From contig NZ_SISK01000009.1 of NCBI RefSeq assembly GCF_004310345.1, positions 62,001-126,000 on the forward strand: a DNA stretch of 64,000 bases. Reading direction: 5' to 3'. This stretch comes from Paracoccus subflavus. Its GTDB lineage: Bacteria; Pseudomonadota; Alphaproteobacteria; Rhodobacterales; Rhodobacteraceae. Position 1 is the stretch's first letter. Every line of letters begins with the position of its first letter. The notes below the pieces were generated by a model that made no database searches, was not told where the DNA came from, and was given only the letters and a program-made list of their open reading frames with translations. This document shows positions 54,795-64,000 of the stretch, piece by piece. Made by a program: the position numbers and the translations under genes.

Positions 54795-56111
54795 ATGCCC
54801 GATCTGTTCGACACCAGCACCCGTTCAGACCCGCCGCCCGTCCCGGCGGTGCGTCCCTTGGCCGATCGCATCCGCCCGGTGCGCATGGGCGATGTGATCG
54901 GCCAGGACAGGGTTCTGGGGCCGGATGGCCCCCTGGGCTCGATGCTGGCGTCGGGCAGCCTGTCGTCGCTGATCCTGTGGGGGCCGCCGGGCGTGGGCAA
55001 GACCACGATCGCCCGCCTGCTGGCGACCGAAACCGACCTTGCCTTTGTTCAGATCAGCGCGATCTTCTCGGGCGTGCCCGAACTGCGCAAGGTCTTCGAC
55101 GCGGCGAAACTGCGCCGTGCGCAGGGCCGGGGGACGCTTTTGTTCGTGGACGAGATCCACCGCTTCAACAAGGCCCAGCAGGACAGCTTTCTGCCTCATA
55201 TGGAAGACGGGACGATCCTTCTGGTCGGCGCCACGACCGAGAATCCGTCCTTCGAACTGAACGCCGCGCTGATGTCGCGGGCCCAGGTCATCGTACTGGA
55301 CCGCCTGGGCCTGCGCGATCTGGAACTCTTGGCGCAGCGGGCCGAGCGCGAATTGGGCCGCAAGCTGCCCCTGACCGCCGGGGCGCGGGACGCCCTGCTG
55401 GAAATGGCCGACGGCGACGGGCGCGCGGCCCTGAACCTGATCGAGCAGGTCGCCGCCTGGAAAACCGACCGCCCCCTGGACCAGGCGGCGATGGCCGGGC
55501 GGCTGATGCGGCGCGCCGCGAAATACGACAAGTCCGGCGACGAGCATTACAACCTTATCTCGGCGCTGCACAAGTCTGTGCGCGGCAGCGACCCTGACGC
55601 CGCATTGTATTGGCTGGCGCGGATGCTGGAGGGGGGCGAGGATCCCCGTTACCTGGCCCGCCGCATCACCCGCATGGCGATCGAGGACATCGGCCTGGCC
55701 GATCCCGCCGCGCAGCGGCACTGCCTGGATGCCTGGGCGATGTATGAACGGCTTGGCAGCCCGGAAGGGGAACTGGCCCTGGCGCAAGCGGTGATCTATC
55801 TGGCGCTGGCCCCGAAATCGAATGCCGGCTATGTGGCCTACAAGGCCGCGCGGGCCGAGGCGCGGCGCACCGGCAGCCTGATGCCCCCGGCCCATATCCT
55901 GAACGCGCCCACATCCTTGATGAAGGATCAGGGCTATGGCGCGGGATATGCCTATGACCACGACGCCGAGGACGGCTTTTCCGGCCAGACCTATTTCCCC
56001 GAGGGCATGAAGCGGCCGGTGCTCTATACCCCCGTCGAGCGCGGATTCGAGCGGGATTTGAAAAAGCGTCTGGACTGGTTTGTCCAGCAGCGGCTGAAGC
56101 GCGGCGGTTGA
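54795..56111 (+). CDS. rarA: Replication-associated recombination protein A (RarA/MgsA AAA ATPase)
   Basis: 438 residues. MPDLFD start, RPVRMGDVIGQDRVLGPDGPL, Walker A GPPGVGKTTIARLLA, Walker B LLFVDEIHRFNKAQQD, ATTENPSFELNAALMSRAQV, and the C-terminal MGS domain with DKSGDEHYNLISALHKSVRGSDPDAALYWLARML and IEDIGLADPAA. Acts at stalled replication forks. The frame is open far upstream, but MPDLF and the conserved start decide 54795. It has no link to the quorum genes other than position. Confidence 0.94.
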   Translation: MPDLFDTSTRSDPPPVPAVRPLADRIRPVRMGDVIGQDRVLGPDGPLGSMLASGSLSSLILWGPPGVGKTTIARLLATETDLAFVQISAIFSGVPELRKVFDAAKLRRAQGRGTLLFVDEIHRFNKAQQDSFLPHMEDGTILLVGATTENPSFELNAALMSRAQVIVLDRLGLRDLELLAQRAERELGRKLPLTAGARDALLEMADGDGRAALNLIEQVAAWKTDRPLDQAAMAGRLMRRAAKYDKSGDEHYNLISALHKSVRGSDPDAALYWLARMLEGGEDPRYLARRITRMAIEDIGLADPAAQRHCLDAWAMYERLGSPEGELALAQAVIYLALAPKSNAGYVAYKAARAEARRTGSLMPPAHILNAPTSLMKDQGYGAGYAYDHDAEDGFSGQTYFPEGMKRPVLYTPVERGFERDLKKRLDWFVQQRLKRGG

Positions 56112-56142
56112 CTTTGGCGGCGGCGCGGCACAGGACCAGCGG

Positions 56143-56511
56143 ATGATGAACGCATATCTTCAGGTTGCCTTCGGCGGGGCCATCGGGTCGATGGCGCGGC
56201 TTGGTCTGTATCGCGCGCTGCCGGTCCGGGACTTTCCGGCGGCAACGATGCTGGTGAACGTCGCGGGCAGCCTGGCGATGGGCCTGCTGGCCGCCCTGCT
56301 GGCGCAGCGCGGCGGCCTGGCCTGGGCGCCGTTTCTGATGCCCGGCGTCCTGGGCGGGTTCACGACCTTTTCCGCATTTTCGCTGGATGCGCTGACCCTG
56401 TGGGAACGCGGGCAGGGCGGGCTGACCGTTGCCTATGTCGCAGGCTCGGTGGTGCTGTCGCTGGGCGCGGTCGTTCTGGGCTTGGCGCTGGGCCGGGGGC
56501 TTTCCGCATGA
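56143..56511 (+). CDS. crcB: Fluoride ion efflux channel CrcB
   Basis: 122 residues with four transmembrane helices. GGAIGSMARLGLYRAL, the NVAGSLAMGLLAAL motif and GFTTFSAFSLDALTL, all CrcB/Fluc signatures. Functions as a dimeric fluoride channel in the inner membrane. The stop overlaps the next start (ATGA). No fluoride riboswitch is evident in the 31-base upstream gap. Confidence 0.92.
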   Translation: MMNAYLQVAFGGAIGSMARLGLYRALPVRDFPAATMLVNVAGSLAMGLLAALLAQRGGLAWAPFLMPGVLGGFTTFSAFSLDALTLWERGQGGLTVAYVAGSVVLSLGAVVLGLALGRGLSA

Positions 56512-57563
56512 GCGGCGTGCAGACCATCCGCGTGGGCGGGGACGAGGGCGAACAGCGCCTGGACCGCTGGCTGAAGAAGAAGTTTCCGCAGCTTGGCCAG
56601 ATCGCCATCGAAAAGCTGTGCCGCACCGGCCAGATCCGCGTCGATGGCGGGCGCGTGAAGCCCGCGGCCCGGATCGAGGCCGGGCAGGAGGTCCGCATTC
56701 CCCCGCTGCCGGACGCCGCCCCGGTTCCGGCCCGCGCCAAGGACCGCCCGATCGGTCCGGGCGTGGCCGATGGCGACGCCCGGATGATCCAGTCGGCGGT
56801 GCTGTGGAAGGACGAGCACATCATCGCCCTGAACAAGCCGCCGGGCCTGCCCAGCCAAGGCGGCAGCGGGCAGGGCGACCGTCACGTGGACGGACTGACC
56901 ACGGCGCTGATGTTCGGCTTCAAGGACCGGCCCAAGCTGGTGCATCGGCTGGACAAGGATACCTCGGGCATGCTGCTGCTGGCCCGCACCGACCGCGTGG
57001 CCCGCGCCCTGTCCGAGTCGTTCCGGTCGCGCACCACGCGCAAGATCTATTGGGCGGCCGTGGCGGGCGTCCCGCATCCGCGAATGGGCACGGTGCGCTA
57101 TGGCCTGGTCAAGGGCGGGGCTGGGCGCGGCGACAATGAAAAGATGATCGCCGTGCATCCCCGCGACATCGACACGACCGAGGGCGCCAAGCGCGCGACC
57201 ACCGATTATGCCGTGCTGGACGCATTGGGCACGCGGGCCAGTTGGTGCGCGCTTGTCCCCGTCACCGGGCGGACGCATCAATTGCGCGCGCACATGGCCG
57301 AACTGGGCCATCCCATCGTGGGCGATGGCAAGTATGGCGGGTCGGGGCAGGAAAACCTGGGCGATGGCTGGGGCGCGCAACTGGGCGGAGAGATCAGCCG
57401 CAAGCTGCATCTGCACGCCCGGTCGATCAGCTTCGATCATCCGATCACCAAAAAGCGCATCACCCTGACCGCGCCCCTGCCCGATCACATGGCGCGGACC
57501 TGGAAGACCCTGGGCTGGCACGAGAACGACGTGCCGGACGATCCTTTCGCGGATGCCGAATGA
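56508..57563 (+). CDS. 23S rRNA pseudouridine synthase, RluC/RluD family
   Basis: 351 residues. S4 RNA-binding domain (EQRLDRWLKKKFPQLGQIAIEKLCRTGQIRVDGGRV), then the catalytic domain with HRLDKDTSGMLLLARTDRVARALSESF containing the catalytic Asp, and VTGRTHQLRAHMAELGHPIVGDGKYGG. Converts uridine to pseudouridine in 23S rRNA; RluC versus RluD specificity is not certain, RluC being usual for this context. Overlaps crcB and the next HAD gene (ATGA at both ends). Confidence 0.92.
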   Translation: MSGVQTIRVGGDEGEQRLDRWLKKKFPQLGQIAIEKLCRTGQIRVDGGRVKPAARIEAGQEVRIPPLPDAAPVPARAKDRPIGPGVADGDARMIQSAVLWKDEHIIALNKPPGLPSQGGSGQGDRHVDGLTTALMFGFKDRPKLVHRLDKDTSGMLLLARTDRVARALSESFRSRTTRKIYWAAVAGVPHPRMGTVRYGLVKGGAGRGDNEKMIAVHPRDIDTTEGAKRATTDYAVLDALGTRASWCALVPVTGRTHQLRAHMAELGHPIVGDGKYGGSGQENLGDGWGAQLGGEISRKLHLHARSISFDHPITKKRITLTAPLPDHMARTWKTLGWHENDVPDDPFADAE

Positions 57564-58216
57564 AGCTGGTCGTCTTTGATGTCGACGGCACCCTGATCGA
57601 CAGCCAGCATCACATCGTCGGCGCCATGAATGCAGCCTTTGCAGAGGCGGGCCTGCCGCCGCTGGACCGCGGCCAGATCCTGCGCATCGTTGGCCTGTCC
57701 CTGCCCGTGGCGGTGGCCGAACTGGCAGGGGATCAGCCCCCCGTCATCCAGGCCCGCATCGTTCAGGGCTATCGCCAGGCCTTCCTGCAGGCGCGTCTGG
57801 TCCAGGCGGCACCGCTGTATCCCGGCGCGCGCGATTGCCTTGACCTGCTGGCCGGCCGCGACGACGTGCTGCTGGCGCTGGCCACGGGCAAGTCGCGCCG
57901 TGGCGTGGGCGCGATGCTCGAGGCGCATGGCCTTACGGGCCGTTTCGTCAGCATCCAGACGGCGGACGATCATCCGTCGAAGCCGCATCCCGCGATGCTG
58001 CTGGCGGCGCTGGCGGAAACCGGGGTCGGGGCCGGCGGGGCGGTGATGGTGGGCGACACCAGCTTTGACATGAACATGGCCCGACAGGCAGGCATTGCCG
58101 CGCTGGGGGTCGGCTGGGGCTATCACCCGGCCGATGATCTGCGCGCCTCGGGGGCTGCCCATGTGGCAGGCGATTTTGCGGAACTGGGCCGGATCCTAAC
58201 GGAGTGGGCGGCATGA
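57560..58216 (+). CDS. HAD-IA family hydrolase (phosphoglycolate-phosphatase-like)
   Basis: 218 residues. Motif I FDVDGTLIDS (nucleophile Asp plus acid-base Asp), motif II LATGKSRRG (Thr), the conserved Lys around PSKPHPAML, and motif IV MVGDTSFDMNMARQAG. Gph-like phosphatase; the substrate is unknown. It is cotranslated with rluC and the ATP12 gene by ATGA overlaps; the order rluC-HAD-ATP12 is a conserved alphaproteobacterial arrangement as far as I recall. Confidence 0.9.
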   Translation: MKLVVFDVDGTLIDSQHHIVGAMNAAFAEAGLPPLDRGQILRIVGLSLPVAVAELAGDQPPVIQARIVQGYRQAFLQARLVQAAPLYPGARDCLDLLAGRDDVLLALATGKSRRGVGAMLEAHGLTGRFVSIQTADDHPSKPHPAMLLAALAETGVGAGGAVMVGDTSFDMNMARQAGIAALGVGWGYHPADDLRASGAAHVAGDFAELGRILTEWAA

Positions 58217-58926
58217 CGGAATGGAAGGCGCGGCGGTTCTGGACGGCATCGGCCATCGAGGAGGCCGGGCAGGGGTTTCAGGTGCTGCTGGATGCCCGGC
58301 CATTGCGCACGCCGGGCAGGCTGCCGCTGATCCTGCCCACGGCCGATCTGGCGCTGGCCGTTGCCGGGGAATGGGACGCGCAGGGCGATGTGATCGATCC
58401 GAATGCCATGCCGCTGACCCGCGCGGCCAATTCGGCCATCGAAAAGGTTGCCCCGCAATTTGCCGATGTGGCGGACATGCTTGCCGCTTATGGCGGCACG
58501 GATCTTTTGTCCTATCGCGCGGACCAGCCGGCCGAACTGGTCCGCCGGCAGGCCGAGGCCTGGGATCCGCTGGTGGACTGGGCGGCGACGGACCTGCGCG
58601 CCCCCCTGCGCATCACCCATGGGGTCATTCCGGTCGATCAGGATTCCCGCAGCCTGTCCCAGTTTCATCGGCACCTGACGGAACTGGATGCTTTTGGCCT
58701 GACGGCATTGCACGATCTGGTGACATTGCCGGGGTCGCTGGTGCTGGGCCTGGCGGTGATCCGCGGCCGGATCGACGCCGACACCGCCTTTCGCCTGTCG
58801 CGCATCGACGAGGATTTCCAGATCGAACGCTGGGGCGCCGACGACGAGGCCGAGGCTGCCGCCGAAAGCCGCAGGCAGGCGATGCGGGTTGCCGAACGGG
58901 TGTGGCACCTGTCCCGCGCCGGTTGA
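58213..58926 (+). CDS. ATP12 family F1-ATPase assembly chaperone
   Basis: 237 residues. Matches the ATP12 chaperone family: RRFWTASAIEEAGQGFQVLLDARPLRTPGRLPLILPTADLALAVAGEWDAQGDVIDPNAMPLTRAANSAIEKV and DLLSYRADQPAELVRRQAEAWDPLVDWA, with LGLAVIRGRIDADTAFRLSRIDEDFQIERWG at the end. ATP12 protects the free F1-alpha subunit before assembly. The ATG at 58213 overlaps the HAD stop; a GTG at 58204 is possible. Found in Alphaproteobacteria and mitochondria. Confidence 0.92.
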   Translation: MTEWKARRFWTASAIEEAGQGFQVLLDARPLRTPGRLPLILPTADLALAVAGEWDAQGDVIDPNAMPLTRAANSAIEKVAPQFADVADMLAAYGGTDLLSYRADQPAELVRRQAEAWDPLVDWAATDLRAPLRITHGVIPVDQDSRSLSQFHRHLTELDAFGLTALHDLVTLPGSLVLGLAVIRGRIDADTAFRLSRIDEDFQIERWGADDEAEAAAESRRQAMRVAERVWHLSRAG

Positions 58927-58952
58927 AACCGCCCCGCTGGCGGGCGATGCGC

Positions 58953-58981
58953 TTGACGCATCAGTCAGGATCGGCACTATG
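58953..58981 (+). promoter_or_regulatory. Possible promoter of the amino-acid transporter operon
   Basis: TTGACG (58953-58958) and ACTATG (58976-58981) with a 17-base spacer, or TATGTT with 19. It lies about 110 bases before aapJ. The -10 match is weak. Confidence 0.38.
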
Positions 58982-59089
58982 TTGCCTATGGAGGCCCACG
59001 GCGTGCCTTCGCAGGACAAGTCCGGCCAACGGGCCGGACATTGCCGGACTGGGCGCCGCCCACCCGGTCAAGCCAACAAAGGGGTAGAG

Positions 59090-60106
59090 ATGAAGACTTC
59101 GCTTTTTCTGGGCTCTGTCGCCGCCGCCGCGCTGACAGCGGGGGCCGGCATGGCCGACACGCTGGCCGACGTGAAGGCGCGCGGCGAACTGAACTGCGGT
59201 GTGAACACGGGTCTGGTGGGCTTTGCCGCGCCGGATGCCAACGGCAACTGGACGGGCTTTGACGTCGATCTGTGCCAGGCGGTCGCCGCCGCCGTGCTGG
59301 GCGATCCTGCCAAGGTGCGCTATGTGCCGACCACGGGCCAGACGCGCTTCACCGCCCTGTCCTCGGGCGAGGTGGATATGCTTGCCCGTAACTCGACCTG
59401 GACCTTCTCGCGCGATACCGACCTCGCGCTGGATTTCGTGGGCGTGAACTATTACGACGGCCAGGGCTTCATGGTGCGGTCCGATCTGGGCGTGACCTCG
59501 GCCAAGGAGCTGGACGGGGCAACGATCTGCATCCAGACCGGCACCACCACCGAACTGAACCTGGCCGATTATTTCCGCGCCAACAACATGAGCTATCAGC
59601 CCGTCAACATCGACAGCAACGCCGAGGGCGAACAGCAGTACATGGCCGGCGCCTGCGACGCCTACACGACCGACGCCTCGGGCCTGGCGGCGACCCGCGC
59701 GGCCTTTGCCGACCCGGAAAACCACATCATCCTGCCTGAGATCATTTCCAAGGAACCGCTGGGACCGGCCGTGCGCCACGGCGACAGCAACTGGGGCGAC
59801 ATCGTCCGCTGGACGCTGTATGCGTTGATCGCCGCCGAGGAATACGGCGTCACCTCGGCCAATATCGAGGAGCTGTCCTCCTCGTCCCAGAACCCCGAGG
59901 TGCAGCGCCTTCTGGGCACCACCGACGATCTGGGCGCCATGATCGGCCTGGACAAGGAATGGGCCAAGCGCGCCATCATGGCCAGCGGCAATTATGGCGA
60001 GATCTTTGCGGCCAACATCGGCGAACAGACGCCCATCGGCCTGACCCGCGGGCTGAATGCCCAGTGGACGCAGGGCGGCCTGATGTATGCCATGCCCTTC
60101 CGCTGA
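59090..60106 (+). CDS. aapJ: Amino-acid ABC transporter periplasmic binding protein (AapJ/BztA-like)
   Basis: 338 residues. Signal peptide MKTSLFLGSVAAAALTAGAGMA-DTLADV, then LNCGVNTGLVGFAAPDANGNWTGFDVDLCQAVAAAVLGD and NSTWTFSRDTDLALDFVGVNYYDGQGFMV, typical of the general L-amino-acid (Aap) or glutamate/glutamine/aspartate (Bzt) binding proteins. GAGATGAAG with GGGG upstream sets the start. It heads a four-gene operon with two permeases and an ATPase. Confidence 0.93.
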   Translation: MKTSLFLGSVAAAALTAGAGMADTLADVKARGELNCGVNTGLVGFAAPDANGNWTGFDVDLCQAVAAAVLGDPAKVRYVPTTGQTRFTALSSGEVDMLARNSTWTFSRDTDLALDFVGVNYYDGQGFMVRSDLGVTSAKELDGATICIQTGTTTELNLADYFRANNMSYQPVNIDSNAEGEQQYMAGACDAYTTDASGLAATRAAFADPENHIILPEIISKEPLGPAVRHGDSNWGDIVRWTLYALIAAEEYGVTSANIEELSSSSQNPEVQRLLGTTDDLGAMIGLDKEWAKRAIMASGNYGEIFAANIGEQTPIGLTRGLNAQWTQGGLMYAMPFR

Positions 60107-60219
60107 GGGTTAGCGCAGACTGCCTGGGGGCGCGTCCCGTGCCCCCTTGGCACATCGAAGGAACCGGTCGCGGAAAAACGCCGCCATCACAAGGCAGGAC
60201 CGGCCACAGGGGTAGAAGA

Positions 60220-61476
60220 ATGACGGATGTCAGGGCGCCGCAGAACGCTTCGTTCCGGCCAAGCATGCTGATCTACGACCGGCGCTATCGGTCGCTGACC
60301 TTTCAGGTCATCGTGTTCGTTCTGGTGATGGCGCTGGCATGGTGGCTGGTCAACAACACCATCCAGAACCTTGCCGCGATGGGCAAGACCTTCAACTTCG
60401 GCTTTCTGTGGCAGCGCGCGGGATACGACATCCCCCAGACGCCGATCCCCTATACCTCTGACGACACGCATTTCCGCGCCGCCGTGGTGGGCCTGCTGAA
60501 CACCCTGATCGTGTCGGTGCTGGGCTGCATCGCCGCGACCGTGCTGGGCATCGTCGCGGGCGTGGCGCGGTTGTCGAAGAACTGGCTGATCGCGCGGCTG
60601 ATGACCGTCTATGTCGAGGCGTTCCGCAACATGCCGCTGCTGCTGTGGATCCTGATCGTCTTTGCCATCTTCACCGAGGTGATGCCGCCGCCCAATGCGT
60701 TCCGGGGCGACGATCCGTCCGCCAGCATGATCCTGTTCGACCACGTCGCGCTGACCAACCGCTATACCGCGATCCCGACCCTGGCGATGACCAACGATCC
60801 GGGAAGCCTGGATCTGGGTGCGCGCATTACCTTCAACTGGGCGACGCTGGCCTTTGCGGCCGTGCTGATCGGCGGCTGGCTGGCGCGGCGGGCGATCAAC
60901 CGCTGGGCGCAGGACGTGCAGGACCGCACCGGCGTCCGCCCGACGACCTGGTGGATGAGCCTTGCCGTCATGACGGTGCCGTCGCTGCTGCTGATCTGGT
61001 ATTTCGGCCTGCATCTGGTGGCCCCGGAACTGCGGGGCTTCAACTTCACCGGCGGGCTGAACGTCCAGAACGGGCTGGTGGCCCTGTGGCTGGCGCTGAC
61101 GCTGTATACCGGGGCATTCATCGCGGAAATCGTGCGCGCGGGCATCCTGGCCGTCAGCCGGGGCCAGTCCGAGGCGGCCTTTGCCCTGGGCCTGCGGCCG
61201 CGCCGCACCATGAGCCTGGTGATCCTGCCCCAGGCGCTGCGGGTCATCATCCCGCCGCTGATTTCCCAGTATCTGAACCTGACCAAGAACAGTTCGCTGG
61301 CCATCGCGGTGGGTTACATGGACATCCGCGGCACCCTGGGCGGCACGACCTTGAACCAGACCGGGCGCGAGCTCGAGGCGATCCTGCTGATGATGGGGGT
61401 CTATCTGACGCTGAGCCTGATCATTTCGGCCGGGATGAACGTCTTCAACGCCCGCGTGAAACTGAAGGAGCGGTGA
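60220..61476 (+). CDS. aapQ: Amino-acid ABC transporter permease (AapQ/BztB-like)
   Basis: 418 residues. Hydrophobic N-terminal segment (SLTFQVIVFVLVMALAWWLVNNTIQNLAAMGKTFNFGFL), a large region between helices, and the PAAT permease EAA loop EIVRAGILAVSRGQSEAAFALGLRPRRTMSLVILPQALRVIIPPL that binds the ATPase. Inner-membrane part of the importer. ATG at 60220 after GGTAGAAGA; the frame reaches back through the previous gene. Confidence 0.92.
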   Translation: MTDVRAPQNASFRPSMLIYDRRYRSLTFQVIVFVLVMALAWWLVNNTIQNLAAMGKTFNFGFLWQRAGYDIPQTPIPYTSDDTHFRAAVVGLLNTLIVSVLGCIAATVLGIVAGVARLSKNWLIARLMTVYVEAFRNMPLLLWILIVFAIFTEVMPPPNAFRGDDPSASMILFDHVALTNRYTAIPTLAMTNDPGSLDLGARITFNWATLAFAAVLIGGWLARRAINRWAQDVQDRTGVRPTTWWMSLAVMTVPSLLLIWYFGLHLVAPELRGFNFTGGLNVQNGLVALWLALTLYTGAFIAEIVRAGILAVSRGQSEAAFALGLRPRRTMSLVILPQALRVIIPPLISQYLNLTKNSSLAIAVGYMDIRGTLGGTTLNQTGRELEAILLMMGVYLTLSLIISAGMNVFNARVKLKER

Positions 61477-61477
61477 G

Positions 61478-62932
61478 ATGAGCGATACCCACGCCCAGAC
61501 CGTTCCCTTTGTCCGCGAGACGATGCTGCCGCCCGCCGATCCCCCCCTGCGCGAGGCGGGGGCCGTGCGCTGGCTGCGGGAAAACCTGTTCTCGGGTCCG
61601 GCGAACACGGTCCTAACGATCCTGGGTTTCCTGATCATATGGTTCCTGGTCAGCCATTTCTGGGACTGGATCGCCCATTCGGTCTGGAACGCGGACAGCC
61701 TGGCCGACTGCCGCCGGATCATTGCCGAAACCTGGGGCGAGGGCGCGCGTGGCGCCTGCTGGGCAGTGATCCGCGAACGCTGGAACCAGTATGTCTTCGG
61801 TTTCTATCCGGTCGAACTCTATTGGCGACCGACCATGGCCTTTGGCCTGCTGTTCGTCGCCCTGACGCCGGTGCTGTTTTCGGCATCCGTCATGATTCGC
61901 CGGATCGTTCTGGTGCTGACCACGGTGCTGACGCTGTGGGCAATGACGGTGCTGGGGGCCCCCGCCGTCTGGCTGGCCTTTGCCGCCGTCGTTCTGGTCG
62001 GCGCGCTGGCCGTATCGGAACGCCGGGTGTCCTGGCTCTTGGTGTTTTCCATCCTGTATCCGCTGATGGGGGTGTGGTTCCTGTGGGGCGGATCGGCCTG
62101 GGGACCGGTCATGGTGCTGATGGGGCCGGTGCTGGGCTGGATCGCCTGGCGGCTGCTATCGGGCCTGTCGCCGATGGCGGCAGCGGTCGCGGCACTGGTC
62201 GTCCCGGTGCTGTGGTGGCTGCTTTATGCAGGCACTGCCGCGCGCGACGCCGAGGCGCTGGTATCGCTGGCGATCCCGGCCGTGGCCTCGGACCGGTTCG
62301 GGGGGTTTCTTCTGTCGATCACCATCGGCGTCGCGGGCATCGCCATGTCGCTGCCGCTGGGGATCGTGCTGGCCCTGGCGCGGCGGTCGGACATGTTCCT
62401 GGTGAAGTCGCTGGCGGTGATCTTTATCGAATTCATCCGGGGGGTGCCGCTGATCGCGCTGCTGTTCGTGGCGTCCCTGCTGCTGAACTATTTTCTGCCG
62501 CCCGGCACCACCTTCGACATTATCCTGCGCGTCATCATCATGGTCACGCTGTTCGCCGCCGCCTATATGGCCGAGGTGATCCGGGGCGGCCTTGCCGCCC
62601 TGCCCAAGGGCCAGTACGAGGCCGCCGACGCCCTGGGCCTGGATTACTGGAAGGCGCAGCGGCTGATCGTGCTGCCGCAGGCGCTGAAGATTTCCATCCC
62701 CGGCATCGTGTCCACCTTTATCGGCATGTTCAAGGACACGACACTGGTGACCTTCGTGGGCCTTTACGATCCGCTGAAATCCATGTCCGACGCGGTGCGC
62801 GCCAGTACAAGCTGGAAGGGCATCTACTGGGAGCCGTATATCTTTGTCGGCGCCATCTTCTTTCTGATCTGCTTCGGCATGTCGCGGTATTCGATGTATC
62901 TCGAACGCCGTCTGGCACGCGACCACAGGTAA
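61478..62932 (+). CDS. aapM: Amino-acid ABC transporter permease (AapM/BztC-like), large form
   Basis: 484 residues, larger than usual AapM (about 384 residues from memory) and closer to BztC. It carries several extra helices (for example [41 protein letters not shown]) before the core permease domain. EAA loop [44 protein letters not shown]. Partner of aapQ; together they form the heterodimeric channel. The ATG follows the aapQ stop by one base. Confidence 0.92.
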   Translation: MSDTHAQTVPFVRETMLPPADPPLREAGAVRWLRENLFSGPANTVLTILGFLIIWFLVSHFWDWIAHSVWNADSLADCRRIIAETWGEGARGACWAVIRERWNQYVFGFYPVELYWRPTMAFGLLFVALTPVLFSASVMIRRIVLVLTTVLTLWAMTVLGAPAVWLAFAAVVLVGALAVSERRVSWLLVFSILYPLMGVWFLWGGSAWGPVMVLMGPVLGWIAWRLLSGLSPMAAAVAALVVPVLWWLLYAGTAARDAEALVSLAIPAVASDRFGGFLLSITIGVAGIAMSLPLGIVLALARRSDMFLVKSLAVIFIEFIRGVPLIALLFVASLLLNYFLPPGTTFDIILRVIIMVTLFAAAYMAEVIRGGLAALPKGQYEAADALGLDYWKAQRLIVLPQALKISIPGIVSTFIGMFKDTTLVTFVGLYDPLKSMSDAVRASTSWKGIYWEPYIFVGAIFFLICFGMSRYSMYLERRLARDHR

Positions 62933-62943
62933 GGACAACCGCC

Positions 62944-63732
62944 ATGAGCGAAGACAGCACCCGCCGGATCGACCGCAGCCAGATGCACATCAGCACCGAG
63001 GTCGCCATCGACATCCGCAACATGAACAAGTGGTACGGCAGCTTTCACGTGCTGCGCGACATCGACCTGACCGTGCATCGGGGCGAACGGATCGTCATCG
63101 CCGGGCCGTCGGGATCGGGCAAGTCCACGCTGATCCGCTGCATCAACCGGCTGGAGGAACACCAGTCCGGCCACATCGTCGTGGACGGGATAGAACTGAC
63201 GAACGACATCAAGAACATCGACAAGGTCCGGTCCGAGGTGGGCATGGTGTTCCAGCACTTCAACCTGTTCCCGCATCTGACGGTTCTGGAAAACTGCACC
63301 CTGGCGCCGATCTGGGTGCGCAAGCAGCCGCGCCGGCAGGCCGAGGAAACCGCCATGCATTTCCTGACAAAGGTCAAGATTCCCGAACAGGCGCACAAGT
63401 ATCCGGGCCAGTTGTCCGGCGGTCAGCAGCAGCGCGTGGCCATCGCCCGGTCGCTGTGCATGCAGCCCCGGATCATGCTGTTCGACGAACCCACATCGGC
63501 GCTGGACCCCGAGATGATCAAGGAGGTTCTGGATACGATGATCGAACTGGCCGAGGACGGCATGACCATGATCTGCGTCACGCACGAGATGGGCTTTGCC
63601 CAGGCCGTCGCCAACCGCGTGATCTTCATGGACCAGGGCCAGATCGTCGAACAGAACGAGCCGCGCGAGTTCTTCAACAATCCCCAATCGGAACGGACCA
63701 AGCTGTTCCTGAGCCAGATCCTGGGGCACTGA
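62944..63732 (+). CDS. aapP: Amino-acid ABC transporter ATP-binding protein (AapP/BztD-like)
   Basis: 262 residues. Walker [11 protein letters not shown]-loop FQHFNLFPH, signature [15 protein letters not shown], Walker [15 protein letters not shown], and H-loop VTHEMGFA. Energises uptake of polar amino acids. ATG at 62944 is preceded by AAGGA; the frame is open upstream through aapM. Last gene of the operon, followed by a hairpin. Confidence 0.95.
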   Translation: MSEDSTRRIDRSQMHISTEVAIDIRNMNKWYGSFHVLRDIDLTVHRGERIVIAGPSGSGKSTLIRCINRLEEHQSGHIVVDGIELTNDIKNIDKVRSEVGMVFQHFNLFPHLTVLENCTLAPIWVRKQPRRQAEETAMHFLTKVKIPEQAHKYPGQLSGGQQQRVAIARSLCMQPRIMLFDEPTSALDPEMIKEVLDTMIELAEDGMTMICVTHEMGFAQAVANRVIFMDQGQIVEQNEPREFFNNPQSERTKLFLSQILGH

Positions 63733-63738
63733 CGGCCA

Positions 63739-63767
63739 GGGACTGGGAACCTTACGTTTCCAGTCCC
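63739..63767 (+). terminator. Hairpin between convergent aapP and the phosphatase gene
   Basis: 12-bp stem (63739-63750 with 63756-63767), one G-T wobble, loop CTTAC. No strong T-tract follows on the plus strand. It lies between convergent genes and may stop transcription from both sides. Confidence 0.55.
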
Positions 63768-63806
63768 CCCTGGGGGATAGTCAGGCCCCCAGGTCCGGGG
63801 AAAAGG

Positions 63807-64000
63807 TCAACCTCGGCCGTCGAGCCGCACGAAATCCATGACGCTGCCCTGGCCGGGTTCGACCTGCTGCCAGTTCTCGATCTGGAAATCGACCACAAGG
63901 GTCGCTCCGGTCGGATAGCGGCGGAAATCCGGGTCGTGCGGCAGCCGTGCAGGCAAAAGCGCGGCCAGTTCGGAAATGCCCGGATTGTGGCCCAGCATCA
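63807..64000 (-). CDS. SixA-like histidine phosphatase, C-terminal part (5' end outside window)
   Basis: About 64 residues visible. LGHNPGISELAALLP contains the second His of the phosphohistidine phosphatase (histidine acid phosphatase clan) fold, in the GHNP form typical of SixA and related proteins. The rest has RRYPTGATLVVDFQIENW and ends VRLDGRG. The start and catalytic RHG lie beyond the right edge. Transcribed toward aapP. Confidence 0.8.
   Translation of the reverse strand, partial: MLGHNPGISELAALLPARLPHDPDFRRYPTGATLVVDFQIENWQQVEPGQGSVMDFVRLDGRG

Overview
The window looks like a chromosomal segment of a Paracoccus-like or related Rhodobacteraceae bacterium (Alphaproteobacteria). The evidence is GC-rich coding sequence, frequent ATGA/TGATG stop-start overlaps, an alpha operon without rpsD between rpsK and rpoA, an ATP12-family chaperone, a four-gene Aap/Bzt amino-acid transporter, and an exosortase of the XrtD/VPLPA-CTERM type with EpsH and EpsI fused. 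Genus is inferred from gene content only.

Region 1 (about 1-35,300) is a large exopolysaccharide (EPS) locus with a complete Wzx/Wzy apparatus. It has an ExoY-like initiating sugar transferase (29765), four GT2 and four GT4 glycosyltransferases, a polysaccharide pyruvyl transferase (14777), a Wzy-like polymerase (21964), a Wzx flippase (24412), a Wzz-like chain-length protein with a separate CpsD-like ATPase (26021-28435), an ExeA-like AAA ATPase (28432), a TPR lipoprotein (30539), a Wza-like export protein (33317) and an outer-membrane beta-barrel (33922). The XrtD exosortase (11123-12724) and a VPLPA-CTERM substrate (12923-13513) lie inside it. Most unexpectedly, a three-gene cassette (17705-21590) looks like a head-spike module of a gene transfer agent (GTA) or phage: a small protein resembling the RcGTA spike-base family, a duplicated Ig-like adaptor, and a large beta-helix fibre. 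A diverged paralogue of the fibre, with a probable secretion signal, sits at the edge of the locus (1170-4253).

Region 2 (about 35,375-53,230) is the S10-spc-alpha ribosomal supercluster from rpsJ to rplQ, including secY, adk and rpoA. It is interrupted twice. Between rplP and rpmC there is a low-GC antisense gene with its own promoter (40517-40858). Between rpmD and rplO there are three non-ribosomal genes, one of them a second VPLPA-CTERM protein (45514-46200). Terminator-like hairpins and new promoter-like sequences flank these interruptions, so the cluster is probably several transcription units.

Region 3 (about 53,400-64,000) holds a LuxR/LuxI quorum-sensing pair, rarA, a tightly overlapping crcB-rluC-like-HAD-ATP12 operon, the aapJQMP (bztABCD-like) amino-acid ABC transporter, and the end of a SixA-like histidine phosphatase gene that runs off the window.

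Putting it together (inference): the EPS locus builds and exports a probably pyruvylated polysaccharide, the exosortase displays VPLPA proteins at the surface, and the spike cassette may encode the particle-borne adhesin that recognises the same polysaccharide. Capsule, GTA and quorum sensing are linked in Rhodobacter capsulatus, and the nearby luxRI pair makes a similar link worth testing here.
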